The notes beneath the pieces were generated by a model. That model was not told the origin of the DNA and did not search any database. It was given only the letters and a program-made list of their open reading frames with translations. Positions 44,301-58,500 of a stretch of DNA of 64,000 bases are shown piece by piece (position 1 is the first letter of the stretch; each line of letters starts with the position of its first letter). The stretch is taken from contig JAVMKO010000006.1 of assembly GCA_032164245.1 (NCBI GenBank), positions 104,487,310 through 104,551,309 on the forward strand, given 5' to 3'. This DNA is from Sternotherus odoratus. Taxonomy: Eukaryota > Chordata > Testudines > Kinosternidae. Made by a program: the position numbers and the translations under genes.

Positions 44301-47300
44301 AAACAGTTGTTCAATCCACCCAAACAGAAAACCGTGGAAATCACAAGCTAATGTGACACACAGTCCGTACACCAGCCTTAACACACTGTTCATCCACATG
44401 GCGCATTAAATGGGGATAGTCTGAATTACTAGCTGCCAATTACCCTTAACTCCACCCTCCGTTAACGACCTTTTAAAGTAAATATGACCTATTTGGAAAG
44501 ACATCTAATCTATTAGCTGGTGTCAGGGTCCTCCCCCCCCCCCCCACTCTGAATTCTGGGGTACAGATGTGGGGACCCACATGAAAGAGCCACTAAGTTT
44601 AAATTTTACCAGCTTAGGTTACAACTTCTCTAAGGCACTAGTTTCTTAGACTGATATTGCTGCCGCCACCAAGTGATTTACACAAAATATTCAGGGACGG
44701 GTCACTTGGAATCCCTGTCCCCCCAAAATAGCCCCCCAAGCCTCTTCACCCCCTTTCCTGGGGAGGCCTGGGAATAAACTACCCATTGTCTTAGCAATGT
44801 GAGCACAGATCAGTCTTCAGGACATTGAAATCAATCAGGTTCTTAAAAGACGACATTTATTTATAAAGAAAAAAAGTAAAAGAATCACACCTGCAAAATC
44901 AGGATGGAAGGTAACGTTACAGGGTCATAAAAAGATTTAAAACACAGAGGATTCCTCTCTGGGCTCAGCTTCACGGTTATAAAAATAGGAATGAAGCTAC
45001 CTCTGGAGCATAGGAAAATTGACAAGCCAAAAGAAAAGATAACCTAACGCATTTCCTCACCAGTGTCTGTGATCTGAGATAGTTTGTTCCAGGTATATTT
45101 TCAAGCGATATTGTACCTGCTTGGCTTCTCCCTTCGTCTGGAGAGGAAACAACCCACAAGACAGCAAAAAAATCCTTCCCCCCCAGATTTGAAGGTTTCT
45201 TCTTTTCTCATTGGTCCTTCGAGTCAGGTGCACGCCGGGTTATTTGAACTGCTTAACCTTTTACAGGTAAGGCAATCCAGTACAGCTGCCAAGGACACCT
45301 AAAGATTGCTGCCCTTCCCCCATATTCATGACATACCCCCCAAATCACAGACGGTGCTGGACAGCCTAGTCCAGAGGTTAATATCTTTGCCTTTTAATGC
45401 CTAGTAGCACTGAATGCCAATAGCTTCTGATTACATTTATTTTCAAGGTCCTGCAATAAATCCAAGTTCAGATAAAAATTTCTTCCACATCCAGGACATA
45501 GCTGACCCGCAGTTTTCCATCCATGCACACAGAGACACTGGTCAGGGTGAATTATGCTTCCCTCTCTGGACCCCATCCACAGAGAACGAGTCGACTACGG
45601 GTCCAAGGCCTGCCTCTTTAGCTCAAGTCATGGCAGCTTATTCTTCTTACTCGAGGGGCCCCTAGTTCAACCTCCGTCCTGTTAGCACTGGGCAGCTTGT
45701 CGTGGGCTGGGGGCACAAGCCGACAGCCCTAGCTTTGTTCTCTGTCCCAATTAAAAATACAAAGTACGTCCCTCCCCACAAGGTTAACTGGCCCGGCTGA
45801 TTCAGTGATTTGTCCATAGGGACCGAGTCCGTTCGGCACCATGGGGCCCTGATCCCAACCTGAGTCTCTGGCTGCTACCACCCTAAAAATCAATAAATAA
45901 ACTGTCTGCAGCACACGTATTGGTGACAGTGGGGTCCCAGCTCCATGCTCTCAGCCAGGGCGTGGAAGCCACCTATTGCTCTCAGCTCCTGTACCTGCGA
46001 GGCACAGGAAGTGCGGGAGGTGAACAGCTGTCACGGCCACGTCCGGTTCTGCCTGGATGTTGAACAAAGGGCCGGCCACCAACCATTCAGGGGTGCTCCA
46101 GTCTCTCAGATGCTGATCCCAGGAGTCGTATTCGTACTGGAGGGTCACGGCTGCCCTCACCTCAAACCCCAGTTCGGTTTCAGAGCAACGGAACGAGCCT
46201 GCCCCGGGGAGGTGAACCCTGCACGGCACGGGGAGAAGGGGAGAGAGAAGAGCAAAGTTAAACAGTGCTAGATGGATCCTCCCAGCTCCTGATCGCACTC
46301 AAAACAGGCGGCATCGCTTCTATTCATCCTAGACTTTCTAATTAAAAGGGAAATGGGTAAAATTAGTAATACTCCTCTCCCCTGCCTAGCACCCACCATT
46401 GAAGGACATGCGGGCTTTACGTGTGATCATGAATTAAGGAATCTCGCTGGGTAAGTAACATCATTCCCATTTCACAGATGGGGAAACTGAGGCACAGAAA
46501 GGGGAAATGACTTGTCACCAAGGCCACACAGCTAAACAGTCTCAGAGCTGTCAATGTCACCTAGGACTCATGCCCTCCAGCTCTGACCACTAGCCCCCAC
46601 TGCTCTCCCAGAACCAGGGACTGAACCCCGGTGTCCTGAGAGTTGCTCTTCCACTCTACGCTGCGAGACCTCACTCCCCTCCCATAGTCAGTGATAGAAT
46701 CACAGCTCCCCCATGTAACAAAGGCAGGCTCTGACCCCCACCCTGGCACAGTCTGCAGGAGGTTACAGCCCTGTGTTATGGGCCGGCATTATGACCTAAA
46801 GTTTCCATCCCACTAAACTAGACAGATCCACTCCAGTGGAGGAGCAGCCTCATCGACACTCTCAGCAGAGCTCTGCTGAGTCTACTAAAGTAATTGTATC
46901 AGCTGTATTTATTACACGGAGCCCTTCCCCAGGGGACACGGCAACTCAGTGCACTAGGAGCTGGCCTGTACTCCCAGACACAGGCTTCTGCAGGGGGTGT
47001 GACCCTGAACTCTCAGCCCCAGCTCTCACCTGTACGTCTCTTGGTTCCCATCTGGGCCCTGGACAATCTCTGGGTTCATTTCTTGTGGAGGATCCTAAAA
47101 CACAGGAACAGGCGTTAAGGGGGCTTCACTGGGGATTTCCCACTGCAGAGCTCCTGTGAGGAGGTAACCTGGGAGGCTGTGGCCAAGTGTTTTCTTGGAG
47201 CTGTTTCCGTGGCCTGGGACCCTGGGAGCATAGCTGGCAGAAGGGACTCTGTGATCAGCTGGACTCCAGCCCCACAGTCAATGATTCCATGGGGTATTCC

Positions 47301-50300
47301 CCAAGTGATCGAGACATCCTAGTTTGGGGAGCAGGTGATTAGCAGCATGGCCAGAAGGACTGTGGGGATTACATAGAGAGAGAAATGGATGGATGGGCAG
47401 ACAGAGATTAGGGATGGATGTATTTGGATGAACCTAGGGAGGGAGATAGACAGATACCTCCTCTGTTGGACATAACTTGCATTTGTCCCGTCTTCCTTGA
47501 CCTGCAGGGGAATCTTCTCTGATGTTCACCTCTACTCCTCCTGAAGGGGAAAATATTCCATCTAACACATCCCAAGTGCAACTTCTTTTCCTCCCATGCA
47601 ATCCTTCTTTGTGCTCAAGAAATGTGGTGATCTTAGTGAATGTGTGCTGTGAGCATGGGTGTTTGAATCTTTAACACGGACTGGCTTTCTGTCAACTGTT
47701 TTTTAGGCACTGAAGTTAAATGAGAATTAAGAAAAACAGTCAATAGTCCAACTATGCTTCAAAGAAGCTTGTTGCTCCAAAGCATGTTCAGATAACTGTT
47801 TTAGGGGATCTATGTAGGACATTCACCATAGTTATTGTGTCCTCAGATGCTCCCTATTTCCACAGTGCTTGTGTGAGCATCCTTCTGTCCACTTTATCGT
47901 CTGCCTTCTCTAGGGCTATAAAAGCCCAGAATCAATCCTCTTCCTACTCTAGCTGCTTCTCTTTCGCTTACCAAATTACAGACCTGTTCTATTCTATTCT
48001 AATACCATGCCCATCACTATGGTCTCTTGCTACAAGCCGTCATCATTTCATTAGATCTCCAGTCACCATGGCACTTGCAATGTAAACAGGGTTGGAGTTT
48101 CTAATGCAAAAAATAATCAAGAAAACTAAGCTCATGAAAAATAAACTCTTTCAGACTCCTTTTATCTGTCTTATGGAAGCCAAACAGGGCAAGAGACTAT
48201 TTTCTCTGTGTGATTGGAATACATCTCCCATGATGCTCCACGATCTCTCCTCTTGGCAAAGGGAGGCAGTGCATTATGGGAGAGGTAGTCCATCCCAGGA
48301 GCCTGGCCCAAAGATGAGAATGGGAGCATGAGACACATTAATTTAATTACTTTAATTGGAATCCATGGCAACGGGGTACCCCGCATGGACCCCAAATCCC
48401 ACGTTCTAGTGAGGGTCTGGTGTATTACAGTTTTTGGATGAAATGTTTCAGTTTTTGGCCAAACCCCAAACATTCCAGTTTTCAGGCATTATGATTTTTT
48501 ATTTAAAAAAAACCAAATATTTCCACAGGAAGCAGACACTTTTTGCAATATTAATTATTATTATATAATAGAAATCAAAACCCCAATTTCTGCCCAGCCC
48601 TAATAGTTACATAGTTTGTGTGGAGCAGTGGGAGGGGGAATAGTGACCAGAGAAGAACTTGGAAGGCAATTTGGTCTCTGACTAAGCAAAGCACTTAAGC
48701 CTGGTTTTAACTTTAAGTGAATGCGGTTGTTCATGTGTTTAATGCTAAAGATGTGCATAATTACTTTGCGGAATCAAGGCCTTGAGTATAGTACAGGCGG
48801 CAAACGGGATTCAGTGAAGAGATCTTGGCTGCAGGATGGATGTGATCAGAGCTGTAAGGCCAGCCAGAGGAGATGGATCACTGGCCTCCATACAACCCCC
48901 CGTGAGATGTCATCAGTACCCCTCCCACCCCTGGTAAGCTTAGTCTTGCTCACCCGTGGCTCCTTCCGCTGTGGGAGCAGTGGAAAGAGGTTGCACCTTC
49001 TCACTGGTGATTTCTGAGAGTGGGAGGAAGGAATGATTAATAAACACACAGCAATTCAATTGAAGAACAAGACTTCCCACTGCAACCAGTGACAAATTGG
49101 AGAAAGTCCAGCGAAGAACAACAAAAATGATTAAATGTCTAGAAAACATGACCGTTGAGGGAAGATTGAAAAACTTGGGTTTGTTTATTCTGGAAAAGAG
49201 AAGACTGAGAGGGGACATGAGAACAGTTTTCAAGTATGTAAAAGGTTGTTACAAGGAGAAGGGAGAAAAAATGTTTCCCTTAACCTCTGAGGACAGGACA
49301 AGAAGCAATGGGCTTAAATTGCAGCAAGAGAGGTTTAAGTTGGACATTAGGAAAAACTTCCTGTTAGGATGGTGAAGCACCGGAATAAATTGCCTATGGA
49401 CACTGTGGAATCTCCCATAATTGGAGATTTTCAAGAGTAGGTTGGACAAACACCTGTCAGGGATGGTCTAGAACTAGATAATATTTAGTCCTGCCATGAG
49501 TACAGGGGACTGGATTAGATGACCTCTCGAGGTCCCTTCCAGTCCTATGATTTTATGAAAAGGGGGAAGTGATTTCGTCACTTGGCCTCTCTCCCCTGCC
49601 ATAACTCAATACCTGGAAACACCTCAGGAATAAAGAGTGAACTGGGGAAGTGGTCCCAGGCAGGAAAGGAGGAATCCCAGCCTGTGTATGGAAGATGGGT
49701 GGACTGTTTGTACCATAAGGGTGAGAAGCTGCTTGATTCAAATCCTGTCTAATTTATTGAATTTAGATTGTGATTTTGGTTTATTCCTTAAGCAATCTAC
49801 TTTGATCTGTACACTTATCACTTATAATCACCTAAAATCTATCTTTTTGTGGTTAATAAATCTGTTTCAGATTTACACTGGTCATTATTTTGACTAGGGT
49901 AGGACAGTACAGTTCAGGGGTTCAAGGCAAGGGAGCTGTGGGGAATTGGCTGGAGCCTCTCTATTGTTGGTTAATGAGTGGCTGGCAAGAGCATTCATGT
50001 AACTCAGAAGGGGATGTCCCTGCCTGTGAATGTCTGTGTGAGTGCAGGACCGGGAGAGGTCTGCAGCTTGTCACAGCATCACAGTGTGAGAGGGAACCCA
50101 GGCTGATGAGAATGCCCATCACAAGCTGCCATTTTGTGCTTGAGTTCAGGGCAGAATGTGACACAGTTGGTCACACACCCACTGCACTTTCGCTTGCTCA
50201 CTATTACAGACACTTTACTTTTGTGCCCTGATTCTGAGTAATGTCAGCCAATATCTGATTTCAGAGATGCCGTGAAAAAGAGGAGCAATCCTCTACCTAA

Positions 50301-53300
50301 ATGGAGTCAGATCTGGATTCTGATCTCAGGGACCCTCCTGTAAATTCAGAGTGACCCGACTGACACCAGTGGAAACAGTGCCAGGTTCCGATCTCAGTGA
50401 GCCTGGTATATCCAGAGTGACCCCACTAAAATCAATGATATGATGACCAGATTCTGATCACTGTCAACATGGTTTAAACCTGTCCCTAATGCCATTAACT
50501 TTGGGAAGTCACTCCGGATTTACACTGGTGTACCTGAGCTCCGAGTGTCGCTGAAGGTGTTTAGTTGTTATGCGAACCTCTCATGTTCGCCTTTTTCAGT
50601 AAGCAAAAGCAGAACGGGGCAGGCCGTCAAATCTGAAAGTTTTCAGAAATGACTTCCCAGAGCAGAGCGATCATCTGCAGAACCCACCTATTGATGATAG
50701 GTCTAGGAATTCATCTTCAGAACCGTGTTCGCTGAACTCTGGCAATAACGATCCTGGAAGGGAAAAGAGAAGAAATTAATGGAGTTTTGAAACCTGTGGG
50801 CCAAATTCATGTCTTAGCTACACTGGTGTCAGTCCAGAGTGACTCCACGAAGTCAATGGAATCACAGCCAGATTCCTTTTTTCCTCACTCCAGTATAAAT
50901 CGAGAGCAGCCCCACTGGAGTCAGGGCTGGATTCTGATCTCATTTGCTCCCATGTAAATTTGGAGAGACTGAACTGAAATCGGTAAGGTCCAGATTTGCA
51001 CACCTATAAATGAGGTCAACTCTGGCCCAACTGTTTATCTCCTACAGGTGTTTCCTGTAAAGATCGATGGCTGTGTGACGCTCTGTACCCCAAAGCAACA
51101 CCCTGGCACCCCCTCATCTACCATGGTGATATGATTATGAGGGATCTTGTACAAAATATGTTATGTGAGGTGTCAATGGAAAAGCTATGGTTTGTTGAAT
51201 ATGATTATCTTATTTAGATGCATGGTTCATTTTGGTATCTGGAGTTATGAATATTGACTATGCACGTGTATTTCAAATGTGTTTGCTCCTGTGGTAACTC
51301 CCACAAAGTAAGCGAGGAATACTTGTAGCACCTTAGAGACTAACTAGTTTATTTCAGCATAAGCTTTCGTGGGCTATAGCTCACTTCGTCGGATGTATAG
51401 AATGGAACAGAAGATGCTTTTATACACACAGAAAGAAAAAGAAAAAAATTATACATTAGCATGCCAATTCTAAGAGAGCTGATAAATGTAGATGGGTCAT
51501 TATCAGTAGGAGAAAAAAAAACACCTTTTGAAAGCCGGTCAAGCCAGCACTGTGTGAATGGACTATTAAAGTTGATGGCCCAGCACTAAACACAATGGTC
51601 AATGGAAAAAGCTTATCCCATCTGATCGGCTTTCATGTGACCGTTCCAGCCAGAATATGGGAAATGGTCCCTGCTAGGACATGTGACCAGCTCATGTGAC
51701 ACGGGACTCCATCTTGTGCCTGTACTTTTCCGTTAACTATACTGGGGCCTTTGTTTGGGACAATGATGTTCCCTCCATATGGCAGAATATATAAAAGGGG
51801 GAAGTGACATCATCATTTGGCCTCACTCCCCCCACAACTTACCTGGAAACTTATGACGACCAAAGACGGGACTGTTGAGATGGTCCCAGGGGGGCAAGAA
51901 GACACCCCGGCCTGCAAGTGGAAGATGGGTAGACTGTTTGCATCATCAGGGTGAGACACAGTTTGACTCAAATCCTTTCTAGATTATAGAATTTAGATTG
52001 TGGTTTTATTTTATTTCTTAGATCATCTACTTTGATCTATACCAGGGGTGGAAAAACTACAGTCCTGGGATCACATCCAGAGACATTTTTTCCCTTAGTC
52101 TTCACAGAGGAGGTCAGCTCTCAGACTGCTGCACTGGGCAGCACGTTATAGGGAGGAGGGGAGCAACCTTAAGTGCTGAAAGAACAGATTAAAGACTATT
52201 TGAAAAGGCTGGACATGCACAAGTCCATGGGGCCAGATGCACTGCATCCAACGGTGCTGAGGGAGGAAACACTTGGAGGAGAGGAAGGTGATCAGGAACA
52301 GTTAACATGGATTCCCTAAGGGTGAGTCATGCCTGACAAACCTGATTGCCTTCTATGATGAGGTAACTGGCTTTGTGTACATGGGAAAGCACATGTGATA
52401 TACCTTGACTTTAGCAAAGCTTTCGATACAATCTCCCACAATATTCTTGCCAGCAAGCTAAAGAAGTATGGATTCATAGAATCTCAGAGCTGGAAGGGAC
52501 CTCAGGAGATCATCAAGTCCAACCCCCTGCTCAAAGCAGGACCAATCCCATTTTTGCCCCATCCCTAAATGGCTCCCTCAAGGATTGAACTCACAGCCCT
52601 GGGTTGAGCAGGCTAATGCTCAAACCACTGAGCAATCCCTACCCATTGGGTGAATGGACCAAAAGGTGAATAGAAAGCTGGCTAAATCCTCCGGCTCAGT
52701 GGGTAGTGATCAATGGCTCAATGTCCAGTTGGCAGCCAGTATCAAGTGGATTGCCCCAGCGGTCGGTCCTGGGGTCAGTTTTGTTCAACATCTTCATTAA
52801 TGATCTGGATGATGAGATGGATTACACCCTTCGCAAGTTCACATAGGACACTAAACTGGAGGACGGGAGAGGGGACATACTGCATAGGGGAGGGATAGAT
52901 TTCAGAGTGATGTAAACAAATTGGAGGATTGGACTTTACTCAGGAGCAGTGCACCAAAGTAATGTGATCCAATATCTGATTTCTGAGACAACATGAAATC
53001 AGGAGCAAACCCTGAAATGAATGGAGTCAGGGCCGGATTCTGGTCTCAGGGACCCTCCTGTAAATTCAGAGTGACCCAATTGACACCAGTGGAAACAGTG
53101 CCAGGTCCCATCTCAGTGATCCAACTGTGGCTGAAGGTGTTTATTTGTTATGCGAACCTCGCATGTTGGCCATTTTCAGTAAGGAAATGCAGAATGGGGC
53201 AGGCAGTAAAATCTGAGCATTTTCTGAAATGTCTTCCCAGAGCAGAGCTATCATCAGCAGAACCCACCTTCTGACGGAGAGATAGGGAATATGCCTCCAC

Positions 53301-55550
53301 AATTGTAGTGTATTAAGGATGATCCTGGAAGGAAAAACAGAAATTAATGGAGTTTTGAAATCTGTGGGCCAAATTCATGTCTTAGCTGCACTGGTGTCAG
53401 TCCAGAGTGACTCCACGAAGTCAATGGAATCACAGCCAGGTTCCTCTTTTCCTGACTCCAGTGTAAATCGAGAGTGGCCCTGAAATTGATACGGTCCACT
53501 CACACCTGTAAGCGAGGTCAGAATCTGGCTCAGCTGTTTATTTTCTACAGGTGTTTCCTGTAAAGGTCAGTGGCTGTACCATAAGGGTGAGAAGCTGCTT
53601 GATTCAAATCCTGTCTAGTTTATGGAACTTAGATTATTTAATAAGTAAAACAAAATCACAATCTACTTTGATCGGTACACTTATCACTTATTATCACCTA
53701 AAATCTATCTTTCTGTAGTTAATAAATCTGTTTTAGATTTTAACTAACACACAGTGGTGTGACTGAAGTCCATGACAAAAATCTTAGCTAAGTTAACAAA
53801 AACCTGTGTATGTCCTCTTCACATTGAGGGACGGGGCAGACTAGGTTACAAACTTACACTGGGCAGGGTTTTGACCAGGGCAGGATGGTACAGTTCAGGG
53901 GTACAAGGCACGGGAGCTGTGGAAAATTGGCTGGAGCCTCTCTATTGCTGGTTGATGAGTGGCTGGCGAGAGCATTCATGTAACTCAGTGAGGAGTGTCC
54001 CTGCCTATGAATGTTTGTGTGAGTCCAGGATCAGGAGAGGTCTGCAGCTTGTCACAGCATCACAGTGCAAAAGGGAGACCAGGCTGGTGAGACAGAGAGT
54101 TCAGCCGTTCTCCAGTTCCAGGCTGAAACCTGGGAATGCTCGTCCTGGGCAGCCATTTTGTGTTAGAGTTCCAGAGGAGAATGTGACAAAGTGGGTCACA
54201 CACACACTGCGCTCTCCCTCGCTTTCCGTTACAGAGGCTTTACTCAGAAGCAGGGCACAAAAGTGATGTGAGCCAATATCTGATTTCTGAGACAACATGA
54301 AAATCAGGAGCAAACCCTGACATGGAAATTTAGATTTCACCCACCTGACTCTGTGGACAGACAGTGATTGCAAAGTCCACTCTGGCTGTTACTCCAACAT
54401 GAACAGGGTGCTAGGGAGACAAACCCTAAGAGTTAGTCAGACAGAGCAGGGAGCACCACAGACATGTGTAGACACACACACACACACACACACACAGATA
54501 CAGAACTGTTCTCAGCAGAGGCTGTTACACACGTGAGTAAGGAAGACACGCCTGAAGAAGAGCTCTGTCTAGCTCCTAAGCTCATCTTTTGCACCAACAC
54601 AAGTTGGTCCAATACAAGATATTACCTCACCCACCTTGTTCCACACCCCCACACTCAGTCATGCAGAGCGGTGCTCTTCGGGGACAGGGGCGGACACAGA
54701 TAAACATGCCTTTTCTAGATTAGAGAAAATGAACTGGTTCCTGGGCTTTGCTTCCCTTCAGTCAGTGCCTGGCATCACCTACTAACCATCCCTGGGAACT
54801 TTAGACCTCACTCACCTTCCTCTGTGGCTGAGGGGCAGCAGCAAACCAAACTCCTCCACCAGCTGTTCCTTAGTGTCGCACGGGCGGCTACAGAGACAAA
54901 GCCAGGGTCAGTCACTGTGGTGCTGGAACACTTTTAATAGTGGGGTGCTGAAAATCAGCCTCCTTGCTGTCCTCACCCCTCCTCAAAGCTGGGGCCAGGA
55001 GAGGGTGGGGTTTCCAGGATGGGGGGAACCAGACAGGGTAAGGAGCCACAGCTTGGGGCAGGGGCAGGGCCAGTGGCCGGAGGCTCGGACACAGGGCTGG
55101 AAGTCAGGACTCCTCCTGTGGGGCCAGGAACAGAGTCCCGCGTGAAAACTGGGGATTCTGGAACAGCCCCACACGGCTAGTTCCCGCACCTGCGGTCAGC
55201 CACAGAGAGCAGGACAGCTCTGCACAGAGATCACTGCACAGACACACGGTCTGACTGAACAGAGAGGCTCTGAGATAGGAAGGAGGGTCTAGCGGTTAGA
55301 GCACTTATCACAGCCTGAGCCTGTTGGTGGAAAGGAATCCAGGCCGGAGTTTTTACTCCCTCCATCTGCACTTTGCGGTGCCTGGTCAGTACCTCATGGA
55401 AATTTAGATTTCACTCACCTGACTCTGTGGACAGACAGCGATTGCAAAGCCCACACTGGCTGTTACTCCAATGTGAACAGGGTGCTAGGGAGACAAACCC
55501 CAAGAGTTAGTCAAACAGAGCATGGGGCAAAACACATACGCATGCACACA

Positions 55551-55587
<37 letters not shown>

Positions 55588-58500
55588 AGTAATACAGAAC
55601 TGTTCTCAGCAGAGGCTGCTACACATGTGAGTAAGGAAGACACGCCTGAAGAAGAGCCCTCTCTCTAGATCCTAAGTTCATCTTTTTTACCAACACATGT
55701 CGTTCCAATACAAGATTTACCTCACCCACGTTGTCTCGTACACAGACACTGAATTACACAGAGCAGTGCTCATCACGGGGCACCCCCCCGCCACACCCTT
55801 TCAAGATTCGAGCAAAGGAACTGGTTCCTGGGTTTTGCTTCCCTACAGTCAGTGCCTGGCATCACCTACTAACCATCCCTGGGAACTTTAGACCTCACTC
55901 ACCTGCCTCTGTGGCTGAGGGGCAGCAGCAAACCAAATTCCTCCACCAGCTGTTCCTTGGTGTGGCACGGGCAGCTACAGAGACAAAGCCAGGGTCAGTC
56001 TCACAGAGCAGGACAGCTCTGCACATGGGGTCACTGCACAGACACAGGGCCTGACTGAACAGAGAGGCTGTTAGGTACAAAGGAAGGTCTAGTGCAGTGG
56101 TTCCCAAACGTTAACAACCTGTGAACCCCTTTCGCTAAAGTGTCGCGTCTCGCGAACCCCCTCCTAAAACGGAATATTTCCAGGGATTTTCTCCTTTACC
56201 TGAATATAAAAGTAGTGATCTTGGAAATACAGAATATGTTTTTATGACATGCTTATTACACACTATTATTAATTATTACAGTATTTTTATTACATTACAG
56301 CAACACTCTTCCAAGATCTCACTTTCGTAGCTGCATCACTTTGAGTAAGCCTGTGTTCACAAGGCTCCTATGTTTCATCAAGGAGCATCAGATGTGAAAC
56401 AGCAGGAAGGTATTTAAGAAGCCAACTCAAAGAGTTCCTCCTACACAAGCATTCCGGTCATGAGCAGCCCCGGCAAACAATGCACATTACAACAAAGCTT
56501 AAACTTGTTCTTCATAATAATTTTAAAAACAATACTAGGCGCCTATTTAATTTTAAAAACAGCAAAAAATATCCAGCTCCCTTTCCATTTCTTATAAGGA
56601 GTCTTGAAGTTTAAATCTCCTCAGTGTGCTTTGATCTGTTTAGCTCTTGGAAGTCCAGGGGCTCCAGGCTCCTGGCCCCATACTGCCCGGGGTCCCTAGG
56701 GACAGCTCTGTCCGCCATTAGGGATTTTTCCCCCAAGAACTCCCTGTAACATTTTGCAAACCCCAATTTGGGAACCACTTGTCTAGTGATTAGAGCAGCT
56801 TTGGAAGAACCAGGTTCAATTCTTTGCTAGACCACAGAGCTTGAACAAGTCTGTGTATCCCCATCTGCACAATAGCCTTACCCTGTCTCACAGGGCTATG
56901 GAGGGGATAAATAGAGGTTGGCATAGCGATCTGTGCTCAGCAGAGGGTGCTAGACACAAACACATATTGTGAGGTGCTCAGACAGTGTGGTAGAGAGGCC
57001 AGTGTGAATACACCAGATAGGCAGTTCTCAGCAGGAGGTGCCTATGCGCACACACAAAGTGAAGTCAGCACGTGTGTAAGGGGTGTAGTAGGAAGAGAGA
57101 ATAAAATATAAGGCCTGAGGCCTGAGCTAAAGTACGGGGCTAGTGATATAAAACAAAGTAAGCAAACATCAGGCTCCGCTTACTGTCACAGAATCTGGGG
57201 AAAACAGGGCTCATGTTGCAAACACACACATTTTTAAGAAGAACTTATGCAAACACATTTCGGAAGGGTGGTACCAAAACATCCCGATATTAAAAATGGT
57301 ACAAAAACATTCCCCCAAAATAACAAAATAACACTGACTCCGTCTAAAAGATAAGTCAGAATAATAATGTAATAAATAAAAATATTTTAATTAAACCAAC
57401 ATATACAAGAAAATGGGTAATACTTAGTGATGTCAGGGGGCAGTAACTATGTCGGGGGGAGTATGTAATTTGTTTATATTAGGTATAAGGAGGTATTTCT
57501 AAAAAAGTGGTTTGGTCCAGCCAAGGGGGGAATAGAAAGTCCTGCTATTTACTGAGCTGTATCCATTGCTTTGGGCATACATGTCTTAGTATCCTCATAG
57601 AGTCTGCCAAGTGCTGTTACCATGCTTCGTCAACAATATACCTGGCCTGGTGCCTTCGTTCCTTAACGGGTCTTGTAGTCATTTGTTGGTTTGCTAAATG
57701 TCTGCTGCACCGGCTGTCTGCACACAGTTGGAGCAGCACACAAGAGGAACACACACATGCAGCCAACCATCTAACCACACCGGTGGCCCGTGACCATGAA
57801 TCTGGTAAGTAAGCAAGCTGCCCTCTGCAGGAATCACAATCTAACATGAGAGAAAACCACAAGCTACGGACCTCTCTTATTCACTCCCTGCAAATCCCAG
57901 CAGATTTTGATGAAATTTGGACCTGCTGGATGGCCAGCAAGGGAGGCCCATTTGAATTTTAGAAAGAAAGTGGGGAAATAGAGGGGGTAGAATCTGTAAA
58001 GCAATGGCAGAAACTGAAGCTTTGAAAAACAACAGGAAAAGTAAAAAATGCAGAATATTGCAATTAATGACTATGACGTTGCACTCCATATGTTTTATGG
58101 AAATATGCTTATACGTGTGAATATGATGTAACTGGAATATGCTTTTTGCAAACTGTCTCCTATAAGGTATCATAACAAAGGTTGTAAACTACTGAATGTA
58201 TTTCTCCTTTGTATGCATGTATCATTCCTGTATCTGAAGCTAGAAATATGAAATATAACTCTGAGGTCCTATTGTAATTATGCTAAGTGTGGGCCATTAA
58301 TGGTGGTTTAAAATCTTGATGACTGCCATTAATTAGGATAATTGGTTTATTTACCTGCAAGCCTTCCTGTGTATGTGGGGGCCAAAGCAGGAAGAATGCA
58401 GATTAGGGGTCTTACAGTGACATATGACCATATGACGTGATACTGGAATGCATCTTAAATCTGGTATCTTTCCATTTAGAAGGAGGGGTGGGGACCCAGA

